DNA of 33,807 nucleotides. Origin: Levilactobacillus senmaizukei DSM 21775 = NBRC 103853 (GTDB lineage: Bacteria > Bacillota > Bacilli > Lactobacillales > Lactobacillaceae). Positions 1-5,444 of this stretch are shown here, in pieces. The notes beneath the pieces were generated by a model. It did no database searches, was not told the DNA's origin, and saw only the letters and a program-made list of their open reading frames with translations. The stretch spans positions 1 through 33,807 of the forward strand of contig NZ_BCWD01000022.1 in NCBI RefSeq assembly GCF_001592085.1. Reading direction: 5' to 3'. How positions within the stretch are numbered: position 1 is the stretch's first letter; the number at the start of each line of letters is the position of its first letter. The position numbers and the translations under genes are program-made.

Positions 1-63
1 ATTTTGAACGAAAAACAGGTGTTAAAGCACTGGTATCAAGCGATTCCGTGTTTCGTGAAATAG
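1..63 (+). CDS. 3' end of interrupted host gene (partial)
   Basis: An open frame enters the window at base 1 and runs to a TAG at 61-63. It reads through the 9-bp att core (22-30, in which TTA AAG CAC encodes L-K-H) and ends in 10 codons that must be phage-derived if the core is correct. At the other end of the prophage the same core, in the same codon phase, is followed by CTT GTA ACA ACC TAA (L-V-T-T-stop). The undisturbed host protein would therefore end LKHLVTT, while the lysogen makes LKHWYQAIPCFVK. The identity of the host gene cannot be told from 20 codons. That this is a real coding frame is inferred from the matched phase and stop, not from homology. Confidence 0.4.
   Translation: MLNEKQVLKHWYQAIPCFVK
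22..30 (+). other. attL core (TTAAAGCAC)
   Basis: This nine-base direct repeat is shared with 33770-33778, one copy outside the integrase end and one at the far right end. Joining the right flank (up to 33778) to the left phage side (from 31) rebuilds an attP with a perfect ATACCAG / CTGGTAT dyad separated by 11 bp. Joining the two host sides rebuilds an attB with GGTG / CACC around TTAAAG. Such inverted core-type sites flanking the exchange region are what tyrosine integrases bind. Confidence 0.7.
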
Positions 64-86
64 AATCTCCCACAGAATCTCCCACA
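63..86 (+). repeat. Tandem 12-bp arm-type repeat, integrase side
   Basis: There are two head-to-tail copies of GAATCTCCCACA (63-74 and 75-86), starting 33 bp inside the attL core and ending just before the integrase stop codon. Nearly the same 12-mer (AAATCTCCCACA) is tandem at 33682-33705, on the phage side of attR and in the same orientation. Tandem repeats flanking both sides of attP are the usual form of integrase arm-binding sites. The assignment is inferred from position. Confidence 0.65.
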
Positions 87-92
87 GCAATT

Positions 93-1214
93 TTAAAGGT
101 TAACGATTTTCGCAAAAAGTTCTGCGTTTTTTTGGTCGTTTCCTTTGATGGCGTGGGCGTAAATTCGTAGGGTGATGGCAGGGTCGGAATGACCTAGCCT
201 GGCGGCAACATCCACTGGACTGACACCTGCGCCCATCAAAATAGTTGCGTGGGTATGACGTAGACTGTGAATTACATAGCGACCTGGTTCGATACCTGCT
301 GACTTGATGACCTTTTGAAAATGGTAGTATGCCGATACATGGTTAAATTCAAAAAGGACATTTCGTTGACTAAACCCCGTTCCAGATTTCAAGCCCTCGG
401 CCTTAGCTGCAGTCATGAATCTGTGCAAGGATAAAATCATCGCTTCATCAATCGAAATTGTACGAACGCTTGAGGGTGTTTTGGTTGGGCCAAAGCCATC
501 AGGTGTTCTGGTTCGTTGGATGGATAGTGTTCTTTTGGTGAAGTTAATATCACGCCACTCTAGGCCAAGTCCTTCGCTCAAACGCATGCCTGTAGTTTCT
601 AGGAGTTGAAAAAAGAGGCGAGTAGGTGTCTCTTCCAGCCGTAGTTGTTTGTTGAAGAGCGCTAAGTCTTCCTCACTAAACGGCTTACGGCGTTCAGACT
701 TCTTAAACCTGATCCCTTTGAGCCGGTTGCGAGGGATGATTTCATTTTCCTCAGCTGCATTCATAATTACCATGAACATCCGGTGGTTGGCCTGCACAGA
801 TGAGGGCTTGAGGTGTTCCAACTGTGGTTGTATGAATAGATAGTTATACTCCATTTTCGTGAGCTTACCTAACTTGCGATCCCCTAGTAATGGTAGAATA
901 TAATTCTTAACCGCCGTGGCAAAATTCCGCCGGTAGTTTGGACGCCATTCGGCTTCATTCATCTTCAGAAATTGAGTGGTCCACTGCCGGATGGTCATCC
1001 CTGAATCCAGCAGCTGATCAGCTTCATCCTCCGAGACTTTCATCTCTGCAGTAAGTTCCGCCTTATGAGCTGCTTCGGGCGTGGTGAATCCCCGTTCTTG
1101 CTTTTCATGGCGTTTACCAAACGAATCATGAAACGGGTATCGAAACATCCAGCGTACTCCTTTTTGAGTTTCATACGAAAACACGTTAATGTAGTTTGTT
1201 TTTGTCAATTTCAA
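93..1214 (-). CDS. int: Tyrosine site-specific integrase
   Basis: This is a phage integrase of the tyrosine recombinase family that joins attP to the host attB. The C-terminal catalytic domain shows R211 (in TTGMRLSEGL), H316-x-x-R319 (HSLRHTH), H342 (LGHSD) and the nucleophile Y352. The N-terminal half holds an arm-binding region and a SAM-like core-binding domain (about 75-160). I chose the TTG at 1214-1212 because AGGAGG (1229-1224) lies 9 bases upstream. The open frame extends to an ATG at 1268, but that extension lacks a ribosome site and covers a repeat. At 373 aa the size is normal for the family. The gene sits immediately inside attL and is transcribed towards it, the typical arrangement. 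Function is near certain; the start is well supported. Confidence 0.95.
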   Translation of the reverse strand: MKLTKTNYINVFSYETQKGVRWMFRYPFHDSFGKRHEKQERGFTTPEAAHKAELTAEMKVSEDEADQLLDSGMTIRQWTTQFLKMNEAEWRPNYRRNFATAVKNYILPLLGDRKLGKLTKMEYNYLFIQPQLEHLKPSSVQANHRMFMVIMNAAEENEIIPRNRLKGIRFKKSERRKPFSEEDLALFNKQLRLEETPTRLFFQLLETTGMRLSEGLGLEWRDINFTKRTLSIQRTRTPDGFGPTKTPSSVRTISIDEAMILSLHRFMTAAKAEGLKSGTGFSQRNVLFEFNHVSAYYHFQKVIKSAGIEPGRYVIHSLRHTHATILMGAGVSPVDVAARLGHSDPAITLRIYAHAIKGNDQKNAELFAKIVNL

Positions 1215-1229
1215 TTTATTTTTCCTCCT

Positions 1230-1250
1230 AGCGTGGGCAGCGCTTGTGGA
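1230..1250 (+). repeat. Copy 1 of GC-rich repeat AGCGTGGGCAGCGC
   Basis: The 14-mer AGCGTGGGCAGCGC at 1230-1243 is followed by TTGTGGA. The identical 14-mer recurs at 4360-4373 and a shorter inverted copy lies at 33664-33679. This copy overlaps the integrase leader just upstream of its AGGAGG. Role unknown. Confidence 0.6.
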
Positions 1251-1324
1251 GAATTGTTGTGAAACCACCTTCTTTCAGGTATGATTGTATTCGAAAAGGT
1301 CTAGAAATATTCCTTTCAACTGGT

Positions 1325-1364
1325 AGCGCATCCAACTTCTTGGCGGGAGGGGATGCGCTTTTTT
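1325..1364 (+). terminator. Rho-independent terminator, plus-strand orientation
   Basis: AGCGCATCC (1325-1333) pairs perfectly with GGATGCGCT (1351-1359), forming a 9-bp stem with a 17-base loop, followed by six T residues (1359-1364) on the plus strand. The minus strand lacks a T run after the stem. Both flanking genes are on the minus strand, so this would stop plus-strand (antisense) transcripts, for example ones entering from the left attachment end. Confidence 0.6.
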
Positions 1365-1383
1365 ATTATATAAGTACCGAGGA

Positions 1384-1917
1384 TTATTTGGTTAATCCAG
1401 CGTTTTTATCTAAGTGTTTGTAAAGCGTGTTACTGTCCTGCGTGTTACTTGTCACATGGTTTGCTGTTTTGCGATTTACTTTTTGAATAGCATGGAATGC
1501 AAGATACTTGGCATAGTCTTTATTTGTTTGACTTGGTGCATCTTTGATGGCAGATACCCAACCATCTAACAACCGTTTATTAGTCTCAGTAGCGCCATTA
1601 AGTTTTAAAAATGGCTTTCGAATTGAGTAAGCTCGTTCAGATATCTTTGCTTCGTCAAAGTTCTTTTTACTAAATTGCCAGACAGTTTTTTGCTCCGCAT
1701 CGGCTAACCTGGTAAGTTGTTCTTCTTGCGGCTCCGTTACTTTTATTCCTCCATAACTGGGCCGATTGTCATAAAATCCCCATCCCAATATGATTATTCC
1801 TACAAAGAAGCCAAGCAGATTTTTCTTAAATGCACCTTTGGTTTTTCGTTTACGAAACATTTGAACGATGAAAAAGATAGCCGCTATTAGTCCAATTAAT
1901 CCGACAATTTCACGCAT
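1384..1917 (-). CDS. Membrane protein of the lysogeny module, unknown function
   Basis: This 177-aa protein has two N-terminal hydrophobic segments (about residues 3-21 and 34-50) separated by a basic turn (RKRKTKGAFKK), then a soluble, charged, mostly helical domain of about 125 residues. I do not recognise a family. It lies between integrase and repressor on the lysogen-expressed strand, where temperate phages of lactic acid bacteria often keep superinfection-exclusion or other lysogenic-conversion genes, so that role is a positional guess only. It follows the next gene upstream by 48 bases and probably shares its transcript. Its last residues (AGLTK) match those of that neighbour (DGLTK), an odd coincidence noted separately. 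Confidence 0.7.
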   Translation of the reverse strand: MREIVGLIGLIAAIFFIVQMFRKRKTKGAFKKNLLGFFVGIIILGWGFYDNRPSYGGIKVTEPQEEQLTRLADAEQKTVWQFSKKNFDEAKISERAYSIRKPFLKLNGATETNKRLLDGWVSAIKDAPSQTNKDYAKYLAFHAIQKVNRKTANHVTSNTQDSNTLYKHLDKNAGLTK

Positions 1918-1965
1918 GATAATACCTCCATTAAGGATAGTCGTGTTTAAAAAAAAGTCTGCAGG

Positions 1966-2451
1966 TTATTTAGTTAATCCGTCATCATTATTTTTCTTGA
2001 GCAATTCAATAATTTCTTGATTTTGGCGAATGATAATCCAATTCTGCTCAACCAGTGCGTTTTGAAAATTTAGTGACAGCCGATCGGCGGCATTTCCGGT
2101 AAAGCCAAGAGCAATCCCCGCTTGGGTCAAGCCACTGCCAGCTAGTTGATTGCTGATGTGTTTTACGGATTCGAATGAGTTTGAATCCAAGTTTTCTAGA
2201 TGCTTAGATGATAAGTATCCAAAGGCTTTTATATCATCCTTGGTCACTTTTCCTTTACTGTGTTCTGTTTCCAGTGTCTGTATGTTTTGGAGTCTCTCTT
2301 TAATTTCGTCAAGTGAATATTCCTTTGGCGAATCAGTCAGTCCAAAACCGGCTTGTTTCCAATGTTTATTACATATGAATTCACCAGTACGAAGTTTAAG
2401 ACGAGAATCTTTAAAGCCAAATTTTACACCATCAATACCGCAGTCTGCCAT
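1966..2451 (-). CDS. Putative zinc-binding protein (DUF4428-like N-terminus)
   Basis: I start this at the ATG at 2451 (MADCGIDG) because GGGAGGT lies about 7 bases upstream; an in-frame ATG at 2481 would have no such site. The 161-aa product begins with a short ribbon-like segment with Cys4 and, about 23 residues later, Cys-Asn-Lys-His-Trp. This resembles the start of DUF4428 zinc-ribbon proteins, but with fewer cysteines than the usual four, so metal binding is uncertain. The middle is a charged helical region of about 35-100 with a GLTQAGIALGF stretch, and the C-terminus is another helix ending DDGLTK. It is expressed with the repressor group, and its function is unknown. Confidence 0.65.
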   Translation of the reverse strand: MADCGIDGVKFGFKDSRLKLRTGEFICNKHWKQAGFGLTDSPKEYSLDEIKERLQNIQTLETEHSKGKVTKDDIKAFGYLSSKHLENLDSNSFESVKHISNQLAGSGLTQAGIALGFTGNAADRLSLNFQNALVEQNWIIIRQNQEIIELLKKNNDDGLTK

Positions 2452-2508
2452 GATAGTACCTCCCTTTAATAGGTTCAGCATATCAAATTTATCGAAAACT
2501 ATCAGTAA

Positions 2509-2946
2509 TTATTTGATACCGATTTCATTTTCTTCACAGTAAACCGCGATTTTTTCAGCGACAATCTCGCTTAGGTATCCCGGAACATCGAAGGATTCCA
2601 TAAAATCAACCGGGTTTGCCATCGCTTGAGGACGGTCCTTCATATAATATGGAAGGATTAAGTCAATGGCTCCAGCGTGAGCGTGGTTTTCAATCTCAGA
2701 TTTTGTTGAGCGGTTTGAGTAGTACAACAGGCGATCATCTGGGTCATCATGATATATGTGTGCCATCTCGTGGCCCAGCTGAAAAGCTAACTCGTCTGGA
2801 CGAATCCAGTGTAGATTCATGATGATACGATGTCGCTTAACAGACGCAGTTGGGGGAGTTGTTTGGCCTAAGCCATCAGTCCAAATGACATCAATACCGT
2901 CCCGGGCTGCCTTTTCTTCTAATTCAAACAAAACAGGATTGTTCAA
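2509..2946 (-). CDS. immA: ImmA/IrrE-type metallopeptidase
   Basis: This 145-aa protein carries the zincin signature H59-E60-x-x-H63 (GHEMAHIYHDD) with further acidic and histidine residues downstream (EIENHAHAGAID), the arrangement of the IrrE N-terminal-like family. In the ICEBs1 paradigm ImmA cleaves the partner repressor ImmR after a signal, releasing lytic or transfer genes. Here the gene begins 2 bases after the stop of the repressor gene, so the two are translationally linked and the repressor is the expected substrate. That target is inference from order. The length is typical of the phage versions. Confidence 0.88.
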   Translation of the reverse strand: MNNPVLFELEEKAARDGIDVIWTDGLGQTTPPTASVKRHRIIMNLHWIRPDELAFQLGHEMAHIYHDDPDDRLLYYSNRSTKSEIENHAHAGAIDLILPYYMKDRPQAMANPVDFMESFDVPGYLSEIVAEKIAVYCEENEIGIK

Positions 2947-2948
2947 TA

Positions 2949-3269
2949 CTACTCACCCCTCATGAGTCGCTTAATCAATGCCAAGTCTTCAGCGGGGATG
3001 GGCTTACCATCGTAGGTCATAATGACATCATCATCATCGATCGTTGCTTTGAGATCTATTTGTTTGGGTTCGCTTGTTTCAGTTTCGCCGGTTAAATCAC
3101 TGTAGGAAACACCGAGTACGCGAGCAACAGATTCAACAGTCGGTTTGGCTGGTTTATGATTTTTCCATCCATAGATGGCGTTTTCACTCAAGCCGGCCTT
3201 TAAAGCGACTTGTTTGATGTTCATATTCCGAAGCTTCCCATATTTTTTAATTTTATCTATCATTGTCAT
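2949..3269 (-). CDS. CI-like repressor (XRE family HTH)
   Basis: The product is 106 aa. Residues about 8-65 form an XRE/Cro-CI helix-turn-helix: the segment reading KQVALKAGLSENAIYGW is the turn and recognition helix, and VARVLGVSYSDL closes the domain. The tail is short and acidic (DDDDV), without the LexA-like peptidase domain of lambda CI, which fits regulation by the adjacent ImmA protease. The ATG at 3269 is chosen because GGGAGG lies 10 bases upstream; the ATG two codons later would be too far away. It is the first gene of the minus-strand operon and faces the Cro-like gene across a control region with promoters on both strands. Confidence 0.88.
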   Translation of the reverse strand: MTMIDKIKKYGKLRNMNIKQVALKAGLSENAIYGWKNHKPAKPTVESVARVLGVSYSDLTGETETSEPKQIDLKATIDDDDVIMTYDGKPIPAEDLALIKRLMRGE

Positions 3270-3302
3270 ATCAAGCTTTCCTCCCGAAAAGTTTGACGAA
3301 AA

Positions 3303-3331
3303 AGTATTAAGTTCGTAAATTCTATTGACAA
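3303..3331 (-). promoter_or_regulatory. Repressor-proximal promoter (TTGTCA-17-AATACT)
   Basis: Reading the minus strand, TTGTCA (3331-3326) and AATACT (3308-3303) are separated by exactly 17 bases, and initiation would give a leader of about 25-30 bases before the repressor ATG. Its -35 box overlaps, base for base on the other strand, the -35 box of the plus-strand promoter at 3325. Confidence 0.5.
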
Positions 3332-3353
3332 ATAGTATTAACGTCGTTATACT
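3325..3353 (+). promoter_or_regulatory. Plus-strand early promoter (TTGACA-17-TATACT)
   Basis: There is a perfect -35 TTGACA (3325-3330), a 17-base spacer and a -10 TATACT (3348-3353). An imperfect dyad (AGTATtA ... TtATACT, 3334-3353) spans the spacer and -10 and could be an operator. It would drive the Cro-like gene and early operon through a leader of about 180 bases. Confidence 0.7.
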
Positions 3354-3464
3354 TTATTCATCAGCTAAGGTTATTAGGTGTCAAAGCAAAGTATCCCAAT
3401 TTAGTAAAACCGTTGCCAGACGGGGGTTAATGTGGGGTAGTTGTGCTTATTTTTCTATGGCTTC

Positions 3465-3493
3465 ATTGTACGACAATCGTACATTACAGTCAA
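3465..3493 (-). promoter_or_regulatory. Distal minus-strand promoter with dyad operator (TTGACT-17-TACAAT)
   Basis: On the minus strand TTGACT (3493-3488) and TACAAT (3470-3465) are 17 bases apart, each one mismatch from consensus. The 17-bp perfect dyad TGTACGACAATCGTACA (3467-3483) covers the -10 and spacer and is a strong candidate operator for the repressor or the Cro-like protein. A transcript from here would reach the repressor through a leader of about 190 bases. Confidence 0.6.
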
Positions 3494-3547
3494 TAACTTT
3501 ATTAAGCTGAAAAACAAACCTGAAAAGGGAAGCGGGTGAAACGCGTA

Positions 3548-3730
3548 ATGACAGTGCTAGAGAAGCGCTTTAAGAAACATCTAATTGATAAGGAAGTGAC
3601 CCAAAAGAGTGTTGCTGACCATTTCGGCTGGACTAGTCAGTATCTCCGCCAATTAATGGCAGGTAAGACAATGGGCCCTGCGGCAGACAAAAATCTTCAA
3701 TCAGTTAAGGACTATTTAGGAATGAAATAG
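3548..3730 (+). CDS. Cro-like regulator (small XRE HTH)
   Basis: This 60-aa protein is almost entirely a helix-turn-helix: VTQKSVADHFGWTSQYLRQLMAG is the HTH core, followed by a helix ending in LGMK. Its small size and place as the first plus-strand gene opposite the repressor argue for a Cro or antirepressor role at the early promoter. There is a choice of starts: ATG 3548 (MTVLEKRF), with GCGGGTG about 10 bases upstream, or GTG 3536 (adding MKRV), with AAAAGGGAA upstream. Neither can be excluded; I give the ATG. Confidence 0.8.
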   Translation: MTVLEKRFKKHLIDKEVTQKSVADHFGWTSQYLRQLMAGKTMGPAADKNLQSVKDYLGMK

Positions 3731-3741
3731 GAGGTAGGGCA

Positions 3742-4005
3742 ATGAACGCAGTTTATTTTGCAAAACAGGTTAAGGCTGAGGCAATGCAAGCTATCGAAAG
3801 TCGTGACATGGCAGCACTCAAGTTTGACATTGTTAATGCTGTGGCAATGAAGAAAAGTAAGGTTGAGGTGATTACTACTTTACCGATTTCCTCATTGGTT
3901 ACAAACGCGCTAGACGATGAAGGAATCACCGTGTTATTTGATAACGTAACGAGTGAGGGTACAACCTTTACCACATTTGACCTCACTGGATTGGAGATGC
4001 AATGA
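3742..4005 (+). CDS. Early protein, unknown function
   Basis: This 87-aa protein has a well-placed GGAGGT 7 bases before its ATG. It has an N-terminal amphipathic helix (about 1-35) and a C-terminal half rich in Val, Thr and Ser that looks like beta-strand. I recognise no motif. It is the second early gene, 11 bases after the Cro-like gene, and its TGA overlaps the ATG of the next small ORF (ATGA), so translation is probably coupled. Confidence 0.7.
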   Translation: MNAVYFAKQVKAEAMQAIESRDMAALKFDIVNAVAMKKSKVEVITTLPISSLVTNALDDEGITVLFDNVTSEGTTFTTFDLTGLEMQ

Positions 4006-4079
4006 TTGCCTTGCGATTACTGTTATTTCTATTAATTGGCTGGGCCATTGGTAAGCGTGGCAGCAAGCTGTTTGACTAG
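4002..4079 (+). CDS. 25-aa hydrophobic peptide
   Basis: A tiny ORF whose ATG overlaps the preceding stop (ATGA, 4002-4005). The peptide has one hydrophobic segment (IALRLLLFLLIGWAIG) followed by a basic tail (KRGSK), as in a single-pass membrane peptide with its positive end inside. Tight coupling to the gene before it and a stop 2 bases before the next gene support it being translated. No function can be assigned. Confidence 0.5.
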   Translation: MIALRLLLFLLIGWAIGKRGSKLFD

Positions 4080-4090
4080 AGGTGAGCAAA

Positions 4091-4360
4091 TTGGCACTAG
4101 AAGAACAAATTCAGGAGGCCGTTACAGCTGAGGTATTTGATTACCTGAAACCGTATCTACAGCGGATGGTTAGAGAATATATTTTGCTGGACAGAAACCA
4201 GGCCTTTGAATCGCTCAGTGTGTCACGGGCCTTCTTCGATAAGAACATTAAGAATAAACCTCAAGTGAAGCTGGCCGAGCGCAAATTTCCTGAGAGCGAC
4301 AAAGTTTTCTATGAACCAACCGAATTAAAAAAAGCAATTCTATCATTAACTAAATTTTGA
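4091..4360 (+). CDS. Small DNA-binding-like early protein (DUF771-like)
   Basis: I prefer the TTG at 4091 (LALEEQIQ) because AGAGGTGA (4078-4085) lies 5 bases upstream; a GTG at 4082 sits inside that ribosome site and would add three residues. The 89-aa product has a helical N-terminus, then SLSVSRAFFDKNIKN, which resembles a short HTH, and a C-terminal VFYEPTELKKAIL. This pattern recalls the DUF771/excisionase-like early proteins of Gram-positive phages, but the match is loose. It sits within the early operon. Confidence 0.6.
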   Translation: MALEEQIQEAVTAEVFDYLKPYLQRMVREYILLDRNQAFESLSVSRAFFDKNIKNKPQVKLAERKFPESDKVFYEPTELKKAILSLTKF

Positions 4361-4380
4361 GCGTGGGCAGCGCACATGGA
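4360..4380 (+). repeat. Copy 2 of GC-rich repeat AGCGTGGGCAGCGC
   Basis: The 14-mer at 4360-4373 is identical to 1230-1243 and is again followed, after two variable bases, by a TGGA element. It begins at the last base of the preceding stop codon and forms the leader of the small ORF at 4389, whose GGAG is the end of the repeat. Confidence 0.6.
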
Positions 4381-4388
4381 GTGATTAG

Positions 4389-4469
4389 GTGACATCAGTA
4401 TTAGTTTTTGTTCTAGTGTTCGGAATTGGCGGAGCACTACGAATGATTTATGAAAGGAAGCACAAATAA
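4389..4469 (+). CDS. 26-aa membrane peptide
   Basis: A GTG-started small ORF with GGAG 7 bases upstream. The peptide is one hydrophobic stretch (SVLVFVLVFGIGGALRMI) with a basic, polar tail ending KHK, consistent with a single membrane span with its C-terminus in the cytoplasm. Its stop (4467-4469) directly abuts the next ATG at 4470. Function unknown; support is the ribosome site, composition and tight spacing. Confidence 0.5.
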   Translation: MTSVLVFVLVFGIGGALRMIYERKHK

Positions 4470-4595
4470 ATGAATTCTAGTTATTGGCATAACAAGTTTA
4501 TGAAGACGCCGGTTAGCTATGAAAATCTGGCCGCCTATCGTTTCCAGCAATACGAACGATTACTGAAGGAAGAATATAGTGCAAAAATTCATTGA
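4470..4595 (+). CDS. 41-aa early peptide
   Basis: The ATG follows the preceding stop with no gap, and GGAAG lies about 11 bases upstream. The peptide is polar and aromatic-rich (many Tyr, plus Trp, Phe and His), with no membrane segment. No family is recognised. It overlaps the start of the next small membrane ORF by 17 bases, as is common for coupled phage early genes. Confidence 0.5.
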   Translation: MNSSYWHNKFMKTPVSYENLAAYRFQQYERLLKEEYSAKIH

Positions 4596-4695
4596 GTTTC
4601 TAGGTAACTTTATTGGGGTAGCTCTGTTGATGGTTGCTGCTGGTCTAGTTGCGTTGCTAGCAATTGGCGTGTGGAAGCTAGTCTTTATCTGGTAG
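4579..4695 (+). CDS. 38-aa membrane peptide
   Basis: A GTG start preceded by GAAGGAAG within the end of the previous ORF. After a short polar N-terminus there is one long hydrophobic segment (about residues 9-31, rich in Val, Leu and Ala with GVALLMVAAGLVALLAIGV-like composition) and a Trp-containing end. It is a predicted single-pass membrane peptide, the third in this 700-base stretch. Function unknown. Confidence 0.5.
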   Translation: MQKFIEFLGNFIGVALLMVAAGLVALLAIGVWKLVFIW

Positions 4696-4707
4696 GAGGG
4701 GAGATTA

Positions 4708-4899
4708 ATGAAAGATTTAACGCTTACGAAAACGAACGGAACACCAGGTGTTGGTACCAAGCCGGTCTTTATCGATACTGAACTGCATGCAAAGATTAAG
4801 GAATTGAAGGAAGAGACAGGCCTTACAATCACAACTATTGTCGACGCTTTCCTTCGTTACGGTGTTGAAAACGTTGAAATTAAGGATGGTGATGAATAG
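4708..4899 (+). CDS. Ribbon-helix-helix-like protein
   Basis: This 63-aa protein follows a strong GGAGGGGAG. Residues about 19-55 fit an Arc/CopG-type ribbon-helix-helix: a strand (PVFID), helix 1 (ELHAKIKELKEETG), a turn, then helix 2 (TTIVDAFLRYGVENV). Such proteins bind DNA as dimers and may autoregulate; the target here is unknown. Its TAG overlaps the GTG of the Gam-like gene by one base. Confidence 0.7.
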   Translation: MKDLTLTKTNGTPGVGTKPVFIDTELHAKIKELKEETGLTITTIVDAFLRYGVENVEIKDGDE

Positions 4900-5444
4900 T
4901 GGATGCATTGGAAAAACACGATTTAGAAAGTTCAGATGAAATCAGTAAACCTTCTTTTGAAGTTAACGACTTGAAGTCTGCAACCTGGGTAATGCGTAAA
5001 CTACGGGCGCTAGATACTAAAGATGCAGAAACTAATGCGACTGCGAATGAACAAATCGCTTCAATCAATGACTGGCGCGACAAGCAATTGGCAGATAACG
5101 ACAACAATCGTGGATTTTTACAAGGATATCTGGGAGCCTATCTGGATAAACTACGTGAAGAAGACCCAAAGGCACGAATCGAAACCCCGTATGGCTCAGT
5201 GTCTACGCGCAAGACTCCCGCTGGAGTGCAGTGGGTCGATAAAGATGTGCTGGAAAGTCTGGAGAGTCAAAGCCTTAGTGACTTTATCCGAGTAAAGAAG
5301 GAACCCGACAAGAAGGCTATCAAGGCACAATTCAAATTTGTGGAAGGTCATTACATCAACGCGGATGGACAAGAACTGAAAGGTGCAATCGAGAAACCAT
5401 CTCATATTTCATTAGTGGTGAAGACGGATGTTCCAACTTCGTAG
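4899..5444 (+). CDS. Gam-like host-nuclease inhibitor
   Basis: This 181-aa protein has an N-terminal coiled-coil-forming region and the pattern of the phage Mu Gam family: a helical segment with ASINDWRDKQLA, then LGAYLDKLREEDPKARIETPYGSVSTRKTPAG, and a DKKAIKAQFK segment near the end. Mu Gam binds DNA ends and shields them from host exonucleases. Here it precedes a helicase and a recombinase-like ATPase, a sensible setting for protecting replicating DNA. The start is a GTG overlapping the previous stop. A Gp157-like assignment is the alternative. The 3' end overlaps the helicase gene by 17 bases. Confidence 0.75.
   Translation: MDALEKHDLESSDEISKPSFEVNDLKSATWVMRKLRALDTKDAETNATANEQIASINDWRDKQLADNDNNRGFLQGYLGAYLDKLREEDPKARIETPYGSVSTRKTPAGVQWVDKDVLESLESQSLSDFIRVKKEPDKKAIKAQFKFVEGHYINADGQELKGAIEKPSHISLVVKTDVPTS

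Noticed and set aside
1215-1268. N-terminal extension of the integrase to ATG 1268
   Set aside because: An AGGAGG site lies exactly 9 bases before the internal TTG at 1214, no site precedes 1268, and the extension covers the dispersed GC-rich repeat.
1259-1425. GTG-started ORF following copy 1 of the GC-rich repeat, like the small ORF after copy 2
   Set aside because: The frame runs through the terminator hairpin and into the neighbouring gene antisense, and its composition does not look coding.
3325-3510. 61-codon plus-strand frame in the repressor/Cro control region
   Set aside because: It begins within the -35 box of the promoter, has no ribosome site and overlaps operators on both strands.
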